The position numbers were made by a program, and so were the translations under genes. The notes under the pieces are model-generated. The model was not told where the DNA came from and ran no database searches. It saw only the letters and a list, made by a program, of their open reading frames with translations. Below are positions 10,321 to 17,677 of a stretch of DNA of 64,000 nt, piece by piece. The first letter of the stretch is position 1; every line of letters starts with the position of its first letter. The DNA comes from Actinomycetales bacterium SN12 (lineage in GTDB: Bacteria; Actinomycetota; Actinomycetes; Actinomycetales; Microbacteriaceae), in contig PJCV01000007.1 in NCBI GenBank assembly GCA_002837415.1, positions 62,001-126,000 on the forward strand. The letters run 5' to 3'.

Positions 10321-11247
10321 GTGACGGTGAACGCAACGAGCACGCCTGGCCCCGCGCGCCGCTGGCGCCGCCCACACTGGCTCGCGTTCGCCGCCGCTCT
10401 GCTCGCCTGGATCGGGATGCTGGTGGTGCTGTACCCCGAGGCATCCAGCTGGTTTTCGCAGTACAACCAGTCCGCACTCATCGAAAGCTACGACGAGCAG
10501 CTCGAGGACGACGGACTCGACCCGACCGCCGCCGAGCTGCTGGCCGAAGCCCGCTCATACAACGAGGCTCTGAACGCCGGCGCTCTGCTCGAAGAGAATG
10601 AACGTCTGCCGACGGGCGACGGCTCCAGCTCCGATGGCTCTCTCGAGTACGAGCGGATGCTCCGCACCCCGCGCTCAGATCTGATGGCCCGCCTGCGCAT
10701 CCCCGACATCGACGTGGATCTGCCGGTGTACCACGGCACCTCCGACGACACCCTCGACCGGGGCGTCGGACACCTGGAGGGCACGTCGCTTCCGGTCGGC
10801 GGCGAGGGCACGCACTCGGTGCTCACTGCGCACCGCGGCCTGGCGCACGCCACGATGTTCACTAACCTCGACCGGGTCGAGACCGGCGATGTTTTCTCGA
10901 TCGAGGTGCTCGGGGAGGTGCTCAGCTACCGCGTGGTGCGCACCGTCGTCGTCGAACCCGATGAAAGCGAAGCGCTGCGCCCCGTCGTCGGTCAGGATCT
11001 GGTGACACTCGTGACATGCACCCCGCTGGGGATCAACACACAGCGCATCCTCGTCACGGGGGAGCGCATCCTCCCGACGCCGGAGTCCGAGATCGACGCG
11101 ATGGGGGCGAAGCCCGATCTGCCACGCTTTTCATGGTGGGCGGTCATCGCCGTATGCGGCACGCTTCTGGTGATCGGGTATCTGTATATCGCGGGTCTGC
11201 CTCCGCGCCGACGGCAAGAGAAGCCTGCCGAGCAGGCCCGCCCCTGA
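10321..11247 (+). CDS. Class C (pilin-polymerising) sortase
   Basis: A membrane-bound cysteine transpeptidase of about 308 residues, expected to cleave LPLTG/IPLTG signals and join subunits through the pilin-motif lysine. There is an N-terminal membrane helix (about residues 18-36) and a C-terminal one (WWAVIAVCGTLLVIGYLYIA). Catalytic residues are His171 (TAHRGL), Cys233 (LVTCTPLGINT) and Arg242 (QRILVTGER), with TCTPxGINT typical of class C. No clear DP[FWY] lid motif was seen. GTG at 10321 is preferred because GGAG at 10311-10314 is 6 bases upstream; GTG at 10318 or 10291 are alternatives in the same frame. Confidence 0.92.
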   Translation: MTVNATSTPGPARRWRRPHWLAFAAALLAWIGMLVVLYPEASSWFSQYNQSALIESYDEQLEDDGLDPTAAELLAEARSYNEALNAGALLEENERLPTGDGSSSDGSLEYERMLRTPRSDLMARLRIPDIDVDLPVYHGTSDDTLDRGVGHLEGTSLPVGGEGTHSVLTAHRGLAHATMFTNLDRVETGDVFSIEVLGEVLSYRVVRTVVVEPDESEALRPVVGQDLVTLVTCTPLGINTQRILVTGERILPTPESEIDAMGAKPDLPRFSWWAVIAVCGTLLVIGYLYIAGLPPRRRQEKPAEQARP

Positions 11248-11253
11248 CGCGGC

Positions 11254-12003
11254 TCAACGCCCGAACAGTCCCCGCAGCTTCGCGAACAGGCCGACTTCAC
11301 GGCGCGGCTGAACGACGATGCGCGGCCCGGCCGCCGTCTCGCGCGCGGGCTGCACCCGCAGCAGGCCCATCAGGCTCAATGCTGAGAGCAGACGAACGGC
11401 ATCCGCCTCGTCGATGTCGGCGACCGACGAGAACTCCTCGGCCGTGAGAGCGGCCTGGCCGAGCAGCGACATCGCCCGCACCTGCTCGCTGTCGTGCGGG
11501 AGGGCGGTGAGGTTCGGCCAGCGGCGCAGCTTGTAGCGGTCGCCCGGCTTGAGCCAGCGCGCGCGGCCTCCGTCGAAGGATGCATGGGCCACCTGCCACA
11601 GCAGAGGCTCGAGGTCATGTCCTGCGCCGCCCGGGTCGTAGCTGCGGGCATCCACCGGGGTGATGGCCAGCGACCGAACCTTGGCAGGGAAATCGCTCAG
11701 GGGCAGGTGCCACCAGAAGGTGCGGTCGCCGACGTCGATCACCAGCGGGTCGTCGCCGTCGGCCACGACCTCGAGCATGAGCTCTTCATCGGACTCGATC
11801 GCCGTGCGCAGCCGCAGGGCGAGGCGCGACCAGTCGACATCCTCCTCCGGTCGCCAGCCCGCGTCGCCCGCGGCGTCAGGCGTGGCACGCAGGGTGGCGG
11901 CCTTGCGGGCGAGTAGGTCGTCGAGCGTCATCGGATGATTGGGCAGCGCGAGGTTGTCGTGCGACGCGGCACTGAACGGGATCGGAGCGAGAGGTCGATT
12001 CAC
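11254..12003 (-). CDS. Unknown partner of the GTPase/Roadblock pair
   Basis: A 249-residue soluble protein of unknown function, last of three overlapping genes. Its GTG start overlaps the Roadblock stop (GTGA) and has GGAGAG upstream. The N-terminal 140 residues show no motif I recognise. Residues from about 155 on contain a YKLRRWPNLTALPHDSEQ segment, then a helical region (LTAEEFSSVADIDEADAVRLLSALSLMGLLRV) that looks like a winged-helix domain, a role comparable to the DUF742 member of actinobacterial conservons. The tail is basic (FAKLRGLFGR). It may link the GTPase switch to an effector. This is inference from gene order. Confidence 0.7.
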   Translation of the reverse strand: MNRPLAPIPFSAASHDNLALPNHPMTLDDLLARKAATLRATPDAAGDAGWRPEEDVDWSRLALRLRTAIESDEELMLEVVADGDDPLVIDVGDRTFWWHLPLSDFPAKVRSLAITPVDARSYDPGGAGHDLEPLLWQVAHASFDGGRARWLKPGDRYKLRRWPNLTALPHDSEQVRAMSLLGQAALTAEEFSSVADIDEADAVRLLSALSLMGLLRVQPARETAAGPRIVVQPRREVGLFAKLRGLFGR

Positions 12004-12452
12004 TGGGCTCTCCGGTTCGATTCGGTGGTGATGTCAGGGGTGGGCTCGGACCCGCGGATGCTGTCGGCGAGAGCTTCCGCGCAGGCGCGGAGCGCATTCA
12101 GGATGCCGTCGGTGGCGCCGGCATGAGAGAACAGAGCGGCGAGCACGAGACTCGTCTCGCCCACACGCATCTGGGCTATGCGCCCGGCTGACGTGTCGAT
12201 CAGCACAGTGGCCGTGCCGCCAGCGGTCAGCAGCTCGCGACCGGCGGCTTCGCCCAGCGCCTGCAGGGTGCTGGCGATGCTCGCGAAGCGGCCATCATCG
12301 GCATCCGACTCGATGCTCACGGTCTGCACCGCGAAGCCGTCGTCGGTGAGCACGGCTGCGTAGCGCAGCGGAGCGTCGCCGGTGCGAAGGCGATCGATAG
12401 CCGCCTCCGCGAGGGCGCGGATGCGTGCGTCGCGGTGCGCCACGGCATCCAT
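12000..12452 (-). CDS. Roadblock/LC7 domain protein (MglB/CvnB-like)
   Basis: A 150-residue small alpha-beta protein of the Roadblock/LC7 family, whose bacterial members act as GTPase-activating or scaffold partners of Ras-like GTPases (MglB, CvnB). Features seen are a conserved ALTDDGFAV-like strand-turn (residues 30-40: AVLTDDGFAVQTVS), a central helix SIASTLQALGEAAGREL, and a strand TVLIDTSAGRIAQMRV. ATG at 12452 overlaps the stop of the GTPase gene by one base (TGATG), which implies translational coupling and a stoichiometric partnership. Confidence 0.82.
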   Translation of the reverse strand: MDAVAHRDARIRALAEAAIDRLRTGDAPLRYAAVLTDDGFAVQTVSIESDADDGRFASIASTLQALGEAAGRELLTAGGTATVLIDTSAGRIAQMRVGETSLVLAALFSHAGATDGILNALRACAEALADSIRGSEPTPDITTESNRRAQ

Positions 12453-13018
12453 CACGCCACCTCCTGCTGCTGCTCGGAGACGAGAGCCGCGGCCTCGACG
12501 TTCGCGATCAGGGCCATCAGCAGAGTGCGCATATGCGTCGCGCTGCGCGGGTCGGCGGTGAAGACCGGGATGGTGCGTCCCGGATGCCACTCGGCGATCG
12601 CTCGCGCGTACTCGTGCACAAGGGGAGCGCGTGCGACGTCGGTGCGGGTGACGCCGACGACGACGGCGCCCGCCTCGACGAGAGCCGGGAACTGAGCGAG
12701 GAACCGGCGCGTGCTCTCGAGAGGCTCAGGTGCGTCGTTGTTGACCAGCAGCATCAGCCCGCGTGCGCGCTGAGAAAGCACATCCCACATGAAGGCGAAC
12801 CGTCGCTGCCCAGGAGCGCCGTACAGCCGCACCTTCTCGTCAGGGCCGAGCGTGAGTTCGCCGTAGTCGAGTCCGACGGTCGTGGTCTCCTTGTCGACGA
12901 CGTGCCGCTCGGTGTTCAGCGCCTCGGTCGAGACGACGTCGATCTCGCTCAGACTGCGGATGGCGGTGGTCTTGCCGGCGCCCATCGGGCCCGCGAAGAG
13001 GATCACATGCTCGGCCAC
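12452..13018 (-). CDS. Small Ras-like GTPase (MglA/CvnD/COG2229-like)
   Basis: A 188-residue P-loop NTPase. The Walker A motif is GPMGAGKTT at residues 10-18, a switch I-like threonine cluster (ETTTVGLDYGEL) follows, and switch II reads YGAPGQRRF in place of DTAGQ. The guanine-specificity position is GVTRTD instead of NKxD, which occurs in the bacterial COG2229 group. The GTG start at 13018 has AAGGAG upstream. First gene of a three-gene operon with the Roadblock protein. In Myxococcus the MglA/MglB pair sets type IV pilus polarity; in Streptomyces related pairs sit in conservons. The pilus loci on both sides favour a pilus or polarity role here, which is inferred. Confidence 0.88.
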   Translation of the reverse strand: MAEHVILFAGPMGAGKTTAIRSLSEIDVVSTEALNTERHVVDKETTTVGLDYGELTLGPDEKVRLYGAPGQRRFAFMWDVLSQRARGLMLLVNNDAPEPLESTRRFLAQFPALVEAGAVVVGVTRTDVARAPLVHEYARAIAEWHPGRTIPVFTADPRSATHMRTLLMALIANVEAAALVSEQQQEVA

Positions 13019-13365
13019 ATCGTCTCCTTGCGAGCGGTCTTCCGGCGCGCCGGTGAGTCGGGTATCGGGATTGCTGTCAGCTTATTGAAGGGCGTTCGCG
13101 GGTGCGGCAATCACACCTGATCAGCCGCGCATAAATGGCTCAAGAAGAGGTTGGGCAGAGCCTGACCGAAGCCTGAGCTAACTGGCTTGACCCCGATATG
13201 CGCGGTCTAAGACCATTAGTCGAGGGAAAGAACGCAACCCGGCGTTGCTCCCATCACCTGGAAGCGGGCTCACACCCGCGGGCGCAGACACCAATCGGTG
13301 TCATCAGTTCGGCGTGCCCGCGTGCCCGCATCCACCTACGCACCGTACTTATGGGAGGAACCAAC
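13019..13365. other. Divergent regulatory region between GTPase operon and pilin genes
   Basis: No gene is seen in these 347 bases. Two small hairpins lie in the likely 5' leader of the first prepilin: GCGGG/CCCGC (13264-13279) and GACACC-aatc-GGTGTC (13287-13302). A weak sigma-A-like TTGACC occurs at 13187-13192 with a poor -10 match (TAAGAC, 13208-13213, 15-bp spacer). The leader would be about 150 bases, long enough for post-transcriptional control, but no known riboswitch consensus was recognised. Confidence 0.4.
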
Positions 13366-13773
13366 ATGCGTGCAACCATCCGCAACTACATGGACGCTGT
13401 CAAGCGTCGCCGCGAAGAGGGCGACGAGGCGGGCTTCTCGCTCGTCGAGCTCATCGTCGTCGTCGTGATCCTCGGCATCCTGGCCGCCGTGGCCATCCCG
13501 ATCTTCAACGGCATCCAGGACACCGCGCAGACCAACGCGGTTAAGGCTGCCGCCGCGAATGGCGCTTCACAGGCGACTTCGCAGGTGGCGCAGAACCAGA
13601 GTCCGTCTGTTTCCAACAACAACGACTTCACGTTCAATGTCGTAGGTACAGCCGGAAAGGTTGACTCTGTCTGCGTGACGGCGACCACTGTGAAGACGCC
13701 GACGAAGACTGCTAGCTCCGGCCCAGCCTGCACCGCTCCCTCAGGCGGTGGCGCCACCCCGCCTGCCGGCTGA
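13366..13773 (+). CDS. Type IV prepilin, major type (PilA-like 1)
   Basis: A 135-residue prepilin. The hydrophilic leader of 23 residues ends in EAG before FSLVELIVVVVILGILAAVAI, so cleavage by PilD would leave Phe1 and the conserved Glu5. The C-terminal domain is short, with a cysteine pair in SVCVTATT and GPACTAPSGG that could close a D-loop-like disulfide. The ATG at 13366 has GGGAGG at 13353-13358; an upstream in-frame ATG at 13198 lacks a ribosome-binding site and would bury the leader. First gene of the plus-strand pilus operon and, with the long leader upstream, probably the most highly expressed subunit. Confidence 0.93.
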   Translation: MRATIRNYMDAVKRRREEGDEAGFSLVELIVVVVILGILAAVAIPIFNGIQDTAQTNAVKAAAANGASQATSQVAQNQSPSVSNNNDFTFNVVGTAGKVDSVCVTATTVKTPTKTASSGPACTAPSGGGATPPAG

Positions 13774-13788
13774 CCCGCTTCGGGGAAC

Positions 13789-13820
13789 CGAGGCCGGTCC
13801 CATTCAACGGACCGGCCTCG
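13789..13820 (+). terminator. Hairpin between the two prepilin genes
   Basis: Perfect 12-bp arms CGAGGCCGGTCC (13789-13800) and GGACCGGCCTCG (13809-13820) with an 8-base loop, 16 bases after the first prepilin stop and without a T-run. It probably stabilises or attenuates the message so that the first pilin outnumbers downstream gene products. Confidence 0.72.
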
Positions 13821-13862
13821 ACCCACATATCCGGCATCCATCGACTATCAGGCGGTTGCCCC

Positions 13863-14195
13863 ATGATTCATCCGGGAGACGAGGATGGCGGTTTCAGCCT
13901 CGTAGAACTCATTGTGGTCGTGGTTGTCCTCGGCATCCTCGCCGCGATCGCCATCCCGATCCTCGCCGGCGTCGAGGACACGGCTAGGCATAATGCTCTC
14001 CGCGCGGTTGTCGCTGAGGCCGCGGCCGGAGCGGTGGCCGACCTGTCGCAGGATGCGACACCGCGTCTGTTGCCCGACACCGGCTACAGTCTCGATTGGG
14101 CAGACGAAGCTCCGACACAGGCCGACGCTGTCTGCGTCCGGGCAACGCGGCTCGACAACGGCGAGCACGCCATCGCCGGACCGGGCTGCGACTAG
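13863..14195 (+). CDS. Type IV prepilin, major type (PilA-like 2)
   Basis: A 110-residue prepilin with a 10-residue leader (MIHPGDEDGG) before FSLVELIVVVVVLGILAAIAIPI. It keeps Glu5 of the mature protein. The hydrophobic helix is nearly identical to that of the preceding pilin, while the globular part differs and also ends with a cysteine pair (VCVRATR ... GPGCD). This looks like a tandem duplication followed by divergence. ATG at 13863 is the only good start. Confidence 0.9.
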   Translation: MIHPGDEDGGFSLVELIVVVVVLGILAAIAIPILAGVEDTARHNALRAVVAEAAAGAVADLSQDATPRLLPDTGYSLDWADEAPTQADAVCVRATRLDNGEHAIAGPGCD

Positions 14196-14238
14196 CCGCG
14201 GCACGGTCGCTGACTTGCACTACTCGAAGGAGCACGCC

Positions 14239-14658
14239 GTGAACAGGCGACGCATGACCCATGACGACGAAGGCTTCAGCCTCGTCGAGGTCGTCATCGC
14301 GATGTTCCTGTTCGCCGTGCTCGCCATCGCCATCCTCCCGTTGATGACCGGCCTCAGCCAGCGCAGCGCCGAGAACCGCACGACCCTTTCCGCCACAGCC
14401 TTCGCCAAAGAAGAGCTCTCGAAGATCCAGGCGGCTTACCCGGCCGCTCCTGGCAACACGACCACCAGCTGCGCGGCGCTGCGCAGCCTGCAGTCTCTGC
14501 CACCCGTCGTCGACCCGGCGAGCGGATTCGCTGCCCGCGTCACCGTCGATGTCTGCCCCTCGACGTTCCCCACTTCCATCCCGCTACGGGTGATCGTCGC
14601 CCGCGGCGGCACCGATCTGGTGACCATGGCCACCCGTGTACGCGTGGGGGCGGCATGA
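14239..14658 (+). CDS. Minor prepilin-like protein (PilV/PulI type)
   Basis: A 139-residue prepilin-like protein with the leader ending DDEG before FSLVEVVIAMFLFAVLAIAIL, retaining Glu5. The MFLFAVLAI type of helix is typical of PilV/PulI minor pseudopilins that prime fibre assembly. Two cysteines lie in the globular part (TSCAALR, VDVCPST). The GTG at 14239 has GAAGGAG at 14226-14232. It overlaps the next gene (ATGA). Confidence 0.85.
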   Translation: MNRRRMTHDDEGFSLVEVVIAMFLFAVLAIAILPLMTGLSQRSAENRTTLSATAFAKEELSKIQAAYPAAPGNTTTSCAALRSLQSLPPVVDPASGFAARVTVDVCPSTFPTSIPLRVIVARGGTDLVTMATRVRVGAA

Positions 14659-15188
14659 CTATCGCGCTCAAGCATCCGGACGACGGGATGACCCTCGTCG
14701 AGCTCATCATCGTCGTGCTCGTGTCCGGTGTGTTCCTCACTCTGATCGCGCTCATCTTCGGCAGCAGCCTGGGCGCTCAGCAACGCGCCACCGAGCGCGA
14801 TGCGATCACCGCTCAGCTCAACGCCGCCACCGCTCATGTCACAGAGACGGTGCGCAGCTCGTCTGATATCAAAGTCAATGCCACCGGAACACGTGTCGAC
14901 GCACGATTTCTCAAAGCTGATGGAGTGACGTGGGAATGCCGTGCATGGGCGGTCGTGACGAAGCAGCTGCGTTACAGCGCCGGTGCGAGCGCGAGGTCCG
15001 CCGACACGACGACCTGGAAGTTGCTCGCGTCGGGCATGAAGGGAACGCTCGGAGGCGGAACTGCGTTCGCGCAATCGGGAAAGCGACTCTCGCTCGGACT
15101 CGAGCAGACTCAAGGCCAGACGACGGTCGCCGTGTCGAACGGCGCAGTCGCCCAGATCGTGATGACAGGAGGCCCCGCATGTTGGTGA
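14655..15188 (+). CDS. Minor prepilin-like protein (PilW/PulJ type)
   Basis: A 177-residue prepilin-like protein with leader MTIALKHPDDG, then MTLVELIIVVLVSGVFLTLIALIF; Met1 and Glu5 of the mature form fit the class III signal. The globular domain contains an antiparallel segment with two cysteines (WECRAW and the C-terminal GPACW). ATG overlaps the previous stop by four bases, suggesting co-production with the PilV-like protein. Role as a tip or priming minor pilin is inferred from position and family. Confidence 0.83.
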   Translation: MTIALKHPDDGMTLVELIIVVLVSGVFLTLIALIFGSSLGAQQRATERDAITAQLNAATAHVTETVRSSSDIKVNATGTRVDARFLKADGVTWECRAWAVVTKQLRYSAGASARSADTTTWKLLASGMKGTLGGGTAFAQSGKRLSLGLEQTQGQTTVAVSNGAVAQIVMTGGPACW

Positions 15189-16756
15189 AGCGGTTAGGAG
15201 CGTCGCGCCGACGGTCCCCAGAAGCCGATGCAGGCTCGACCCTGGTCGTCGTACTCATCGTCATGCTCGTGCTTGCTGTCGGCACCACGGCACTTGCAGG
15301 GATCATCGTCAACACAACAGGATCTGTCGCAACCTCTCGTGATCGCGCTCAGGCGCAGGCCGCCGTCGATGCCGGGATCGCCGCTCAGACGGCGCGATTG
15401 GAATCGGGTGATCTGGCGTGTGCTGCATCAGCGAAGAACGGCGTCGATGTCGATGGAGTTGGCAGCGCGCGCTACGACTACATCCTTCATCAGTGCGGAG
15501 GCGGAACGGCGACTCTCGAAGTTCGTGCCGACGTCTCCGGCGCCTCCGCCGCGCGACAGACCGTCTTTCGATACGACCCGACGCCGGCGCCGCCGCAGAA
15601 GGAGCCGGCGCTGGTCACTCGGGCACCCCTTGATCTGGCGGCGCTGACGATCAAGACGGTCAATCCGGCTGACCCCGCCACTGTGTGGGTCGTGCCGGAT
15701 ACCGGAGTTTCCGGTGACTTCACCTGCACGTCCGGCGGAGCCATCGCGGGCTCCGTCTATCTGCCCGCGGGGACGGTGCTCGGTGCTGGCGGGTGCGAAG
15801 TGAAGGGCGACGTATACGCCGAGAAGGATGTCACCATCGGCAGCGGCACCACTATCCGTGGCGATGTCGTTTCGCTCAGTGGCAGCGTCACGGTCACCGG
15901 GGGAAACACTGTCGACGGCAGCATCTACGCGAAGCTCGACGTGACCGGCTCTGGCCTGTCCGGGAGATTCGTGCAGAACATCTACGCCGGACGGAATCTC
16001 GACCTCGCGGGCGGCACGCCCGTCGCTCGTGACCGAATCACCTACGGCAACGCCTTCACGCATCCGGCGAACCCGGGGGATGCTGGATGGGCGGTGAACT
16101 CCGTGGCAAAGGCGGCGGTGAGGATGCCCACGCTCCCGACTGCGCCCAAGTGGGAAGGCTTCACCCAGACGGATCTGGATGCGCTCGTGAGTTCGGGCAT
16201 GTTCGCCAAGTCGAACTGGACCGGTGGCTGCGAACACACGTGGGATCATCCAATGAAGGCGGTGATCGAAGGGCTGACGGTCCCGACCTTGGTGGATGCG
16301 AGCGCCTGCAGCAAAGTGGATCTGCCCGCCCAGTGGAACGACCTCAGACTGAGCACGGATGTGATCTTCGTCGCCCCGTCGTTCAACCTCCTCGGCCAGA
16401 ACTTCGTGTCGGCCGACGGGAACGAGCACCGAGTGTGGGTCATCTCGCCAGAAGTTCCAGGCCGTAACTGCGCGACGGCGACGCCGATCAATGCACAGGG
16501 CATCAAGATGAGCCCTATCGGCAACTCAAAGATCTCAGGCATGATCTTCACGCAGTGCACGGTGCACTTCGCCAACGCGAGCGAGGACTGGCAGGGATCC
16601 ATCCACGCCGGAATGCTGACGGGTAACCCGAACTTCTGGTACAAGCCGGTCGGATTCCCGGGACGAGAACTGCCCACCCCGGGCGGCGGCGAAACCGGCG
16701 GCAGTGCAACCAAGCTCAGCGGACTGACGATCGTGTCGAACCGAGATCTCGAATGA
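15179..16756 (+). CDS. PilX-like membrane protein with polymer-forming-type beta domain
   Basis: A 525-residue protein with an N-terminal hydrophobic helix (DAGSTLVVVLIVMLVLAVGTT, residues 22-42). It resembles PilX-type minor pilus proteins but lacks the Glu5 position. After about residue 180 runs of short repeats (SGGAIAGSVYL, GCEVKGDVYAEKDVTIG, TTIRGDVVSLSG, NTVDGSIYAKLDV) read like the right-handed beta-helix of polymer-forming/bactofilin-like domains. Cysteines lie throughout the C-terminal half. ATG at 15179 has ACAGGAGG upstream and overlaps the PilW-like stop; its stop overlaps pilD (ATGA). Probably a large exported accessory or adhesive subunit of the type IV pilus; not seen in typical proteobacterial sets. 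Confidence 0.75.
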   Translation: MLVKRLGASRRRSPEADAGSTLVVVLIVMLVLAVGTTALAGIIVNTTGSVATSRDRAQAQAAVDAGIAAQTARLESGDLACAASAKNGVDVDGVGSARYDYILHQCGGGTATLEVRADVSGASAARQTVFRYDPTPAPPQKEPALVTRAPLDLAALTIKTVNPADPATVWVVPDTGVSGDFTCTSGGAIAGSVYLPAGTVLGAGGCEVKGDVYAEKDVTIGSGTTIRGDVVSLSGSVTVTGGNTVDGSIYAKLDVTGSGLSGRFVQNIYAGRNLDLAGGTPVARDRITYGNAFTHPANPGDAGWAVNSVAKAAVRMPTLPTAPKWEGFTQTDLDALVSSGMFAKSNWTGGCEHTWDHPMKAVIEGLTVPTLVDASACSKVDLPAQWNDLRLSTDVIFVAPSFNLLGQNFVSADGNEHRVWVISPEVPGRNCATATPINAQGIKMSPIGNSKISGMIFTQCTVHFANASEDWQGSIHAGMLTGNPNFWYKPVGFPGRELPTPGGGETGGSATKLSGLTIVSNRDLE

Positions 16757-17655
16757 GTGCGATGACTGCGTACGTCATCGTCGTGATAGGGATTCTCGGG
16801 CTGCTCATCGGGTCGTTCCTGAACGTCGTGGCGTACCGCGTTCCTGCAGGCATCTCGCTCATGCGTCCGAGCCAGTGCTCCTCCTGCGATGCCCCGGTGC
16901 GCCCGTGGCAGAACGTCCCGGTGCTCTCGTGGATCGCTCTGCGCGGTCGTTGCGCTTGGTGCGGTGAGCGCATCTCAGCGCGCTATCCGCTCGTCGAACT
17001 CGCTGCGGGCGCGCTCTTCGCGCTCGCCGCATGGTGGTGGGTCACCTCGTCGCGCCCTGGCTCGTCGGCCGATCCCATGGCGCTGCCGACATCGCTCGCC
17101 GACGCGTGGACCCAGCTTTCAGGTGCCGACTCGTGGATCGCTCCGACCGCGGCGTCCGGCGTGGCCCTGCTGGCCTGGCTCTGGTTCATTGCCACTGGCT
17201 TCGTGCTCGCGATCATCGACATCGAGACGCGGCGCCTGCCTCGCGGCATCGTGCGCACGGCGCTCGTCGCCGTCGGGCCGCTGCTCGCGCTCTCCTGTGC
17301 GCTGGGCGCCGACTGGTGGGCCTTCGTGCGCGCTGTGCTGAGCATGCTCGTCCTCTACATCGCCTATGCGCTGCTGTGGCTCGTCAAACCGGGCGGCATG
17401 GGCGGGGGAGACGTGCGTCTCGCCGCGCTGATCGGACTGATGCTCGGCTGGTTCGGCTGGGGGCCGCTCATCGTCGGCGCCTTCGCTGCGTTCGTGCTCG
17501 GGGGCGTGTACGGGATCACCCTGATGCTCGGTGGTCGAGCGACCCGGCGCACCGCGGTCCCGTTCGGGCCGTGGATGATCGTGGGCGCCGTCGTCGGCGC
17601 TGTCGCCGGTTCACGCATCGGCGAGTGGTATCTGAGCCTGCTCACGGTGGGTTGA
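16753..17655 (+). CDS. pilD: Prepilin peptidase / N-methyltransferase
   Basis: A 300-residue polytopic aspartyl protease that removes prepilin leaders at the cytoplasmic membrane face and methylates the new N-terminus. The N-terminal domain has the two zinc-type pairs CSSC and CAWC seen in bifunctional enzymes. Catalytic aspartates are in the helix end IIDIETRRLP and in GGMGGGDVRLAALIG. Around eight membrane helices are visible. ATGA overlap with the preceding gene. Supplies processing for all four prepilins upstream. Confidence 0.96.
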   Translation: MSAMTAYVIVVIGILGLLIGSFLNVVAYRVPAGISLMRPSQCSSCDAPVRPWQNVPVLSWIALRGRCAWCGERISARYPLVELAAGALFALAAWWWVTSSRPGSSADPMALPTSLADAWTQLSGADSWIAPTAASGVALLAWLWFIATGFVLAIIDIETRRLPRGIVRTALVAVGPLLALSCALGADWWAFVRAVLSMLVLYIAYALLWLVKPGGMGGGDVRLAALIGLMLGWFGWGPLIVGAFAAFVLGGVYGITLMLGGRATRRTAVPFGPWMIVGAVVGAVAGSRIGEWYLSLLTVG

Positions 17656-17677
17656 GCGAGCGGAAGACGGGAAGAAG

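Noticed and set aside
13141..13365. A c-di-GMP riboswitch (GEMM type) in the pilin leader
   Set aside because: Hairpins are present but the conserved GEMM receptor bases and tetraloop could not be found.
13198..13365. An upstream start of the first prepilin at 13198
   Set aside because: It would add 56 residues before the leader, without a ribosome-binding site, and the ATG at 13366 is preceded by a strong GGGAGG.
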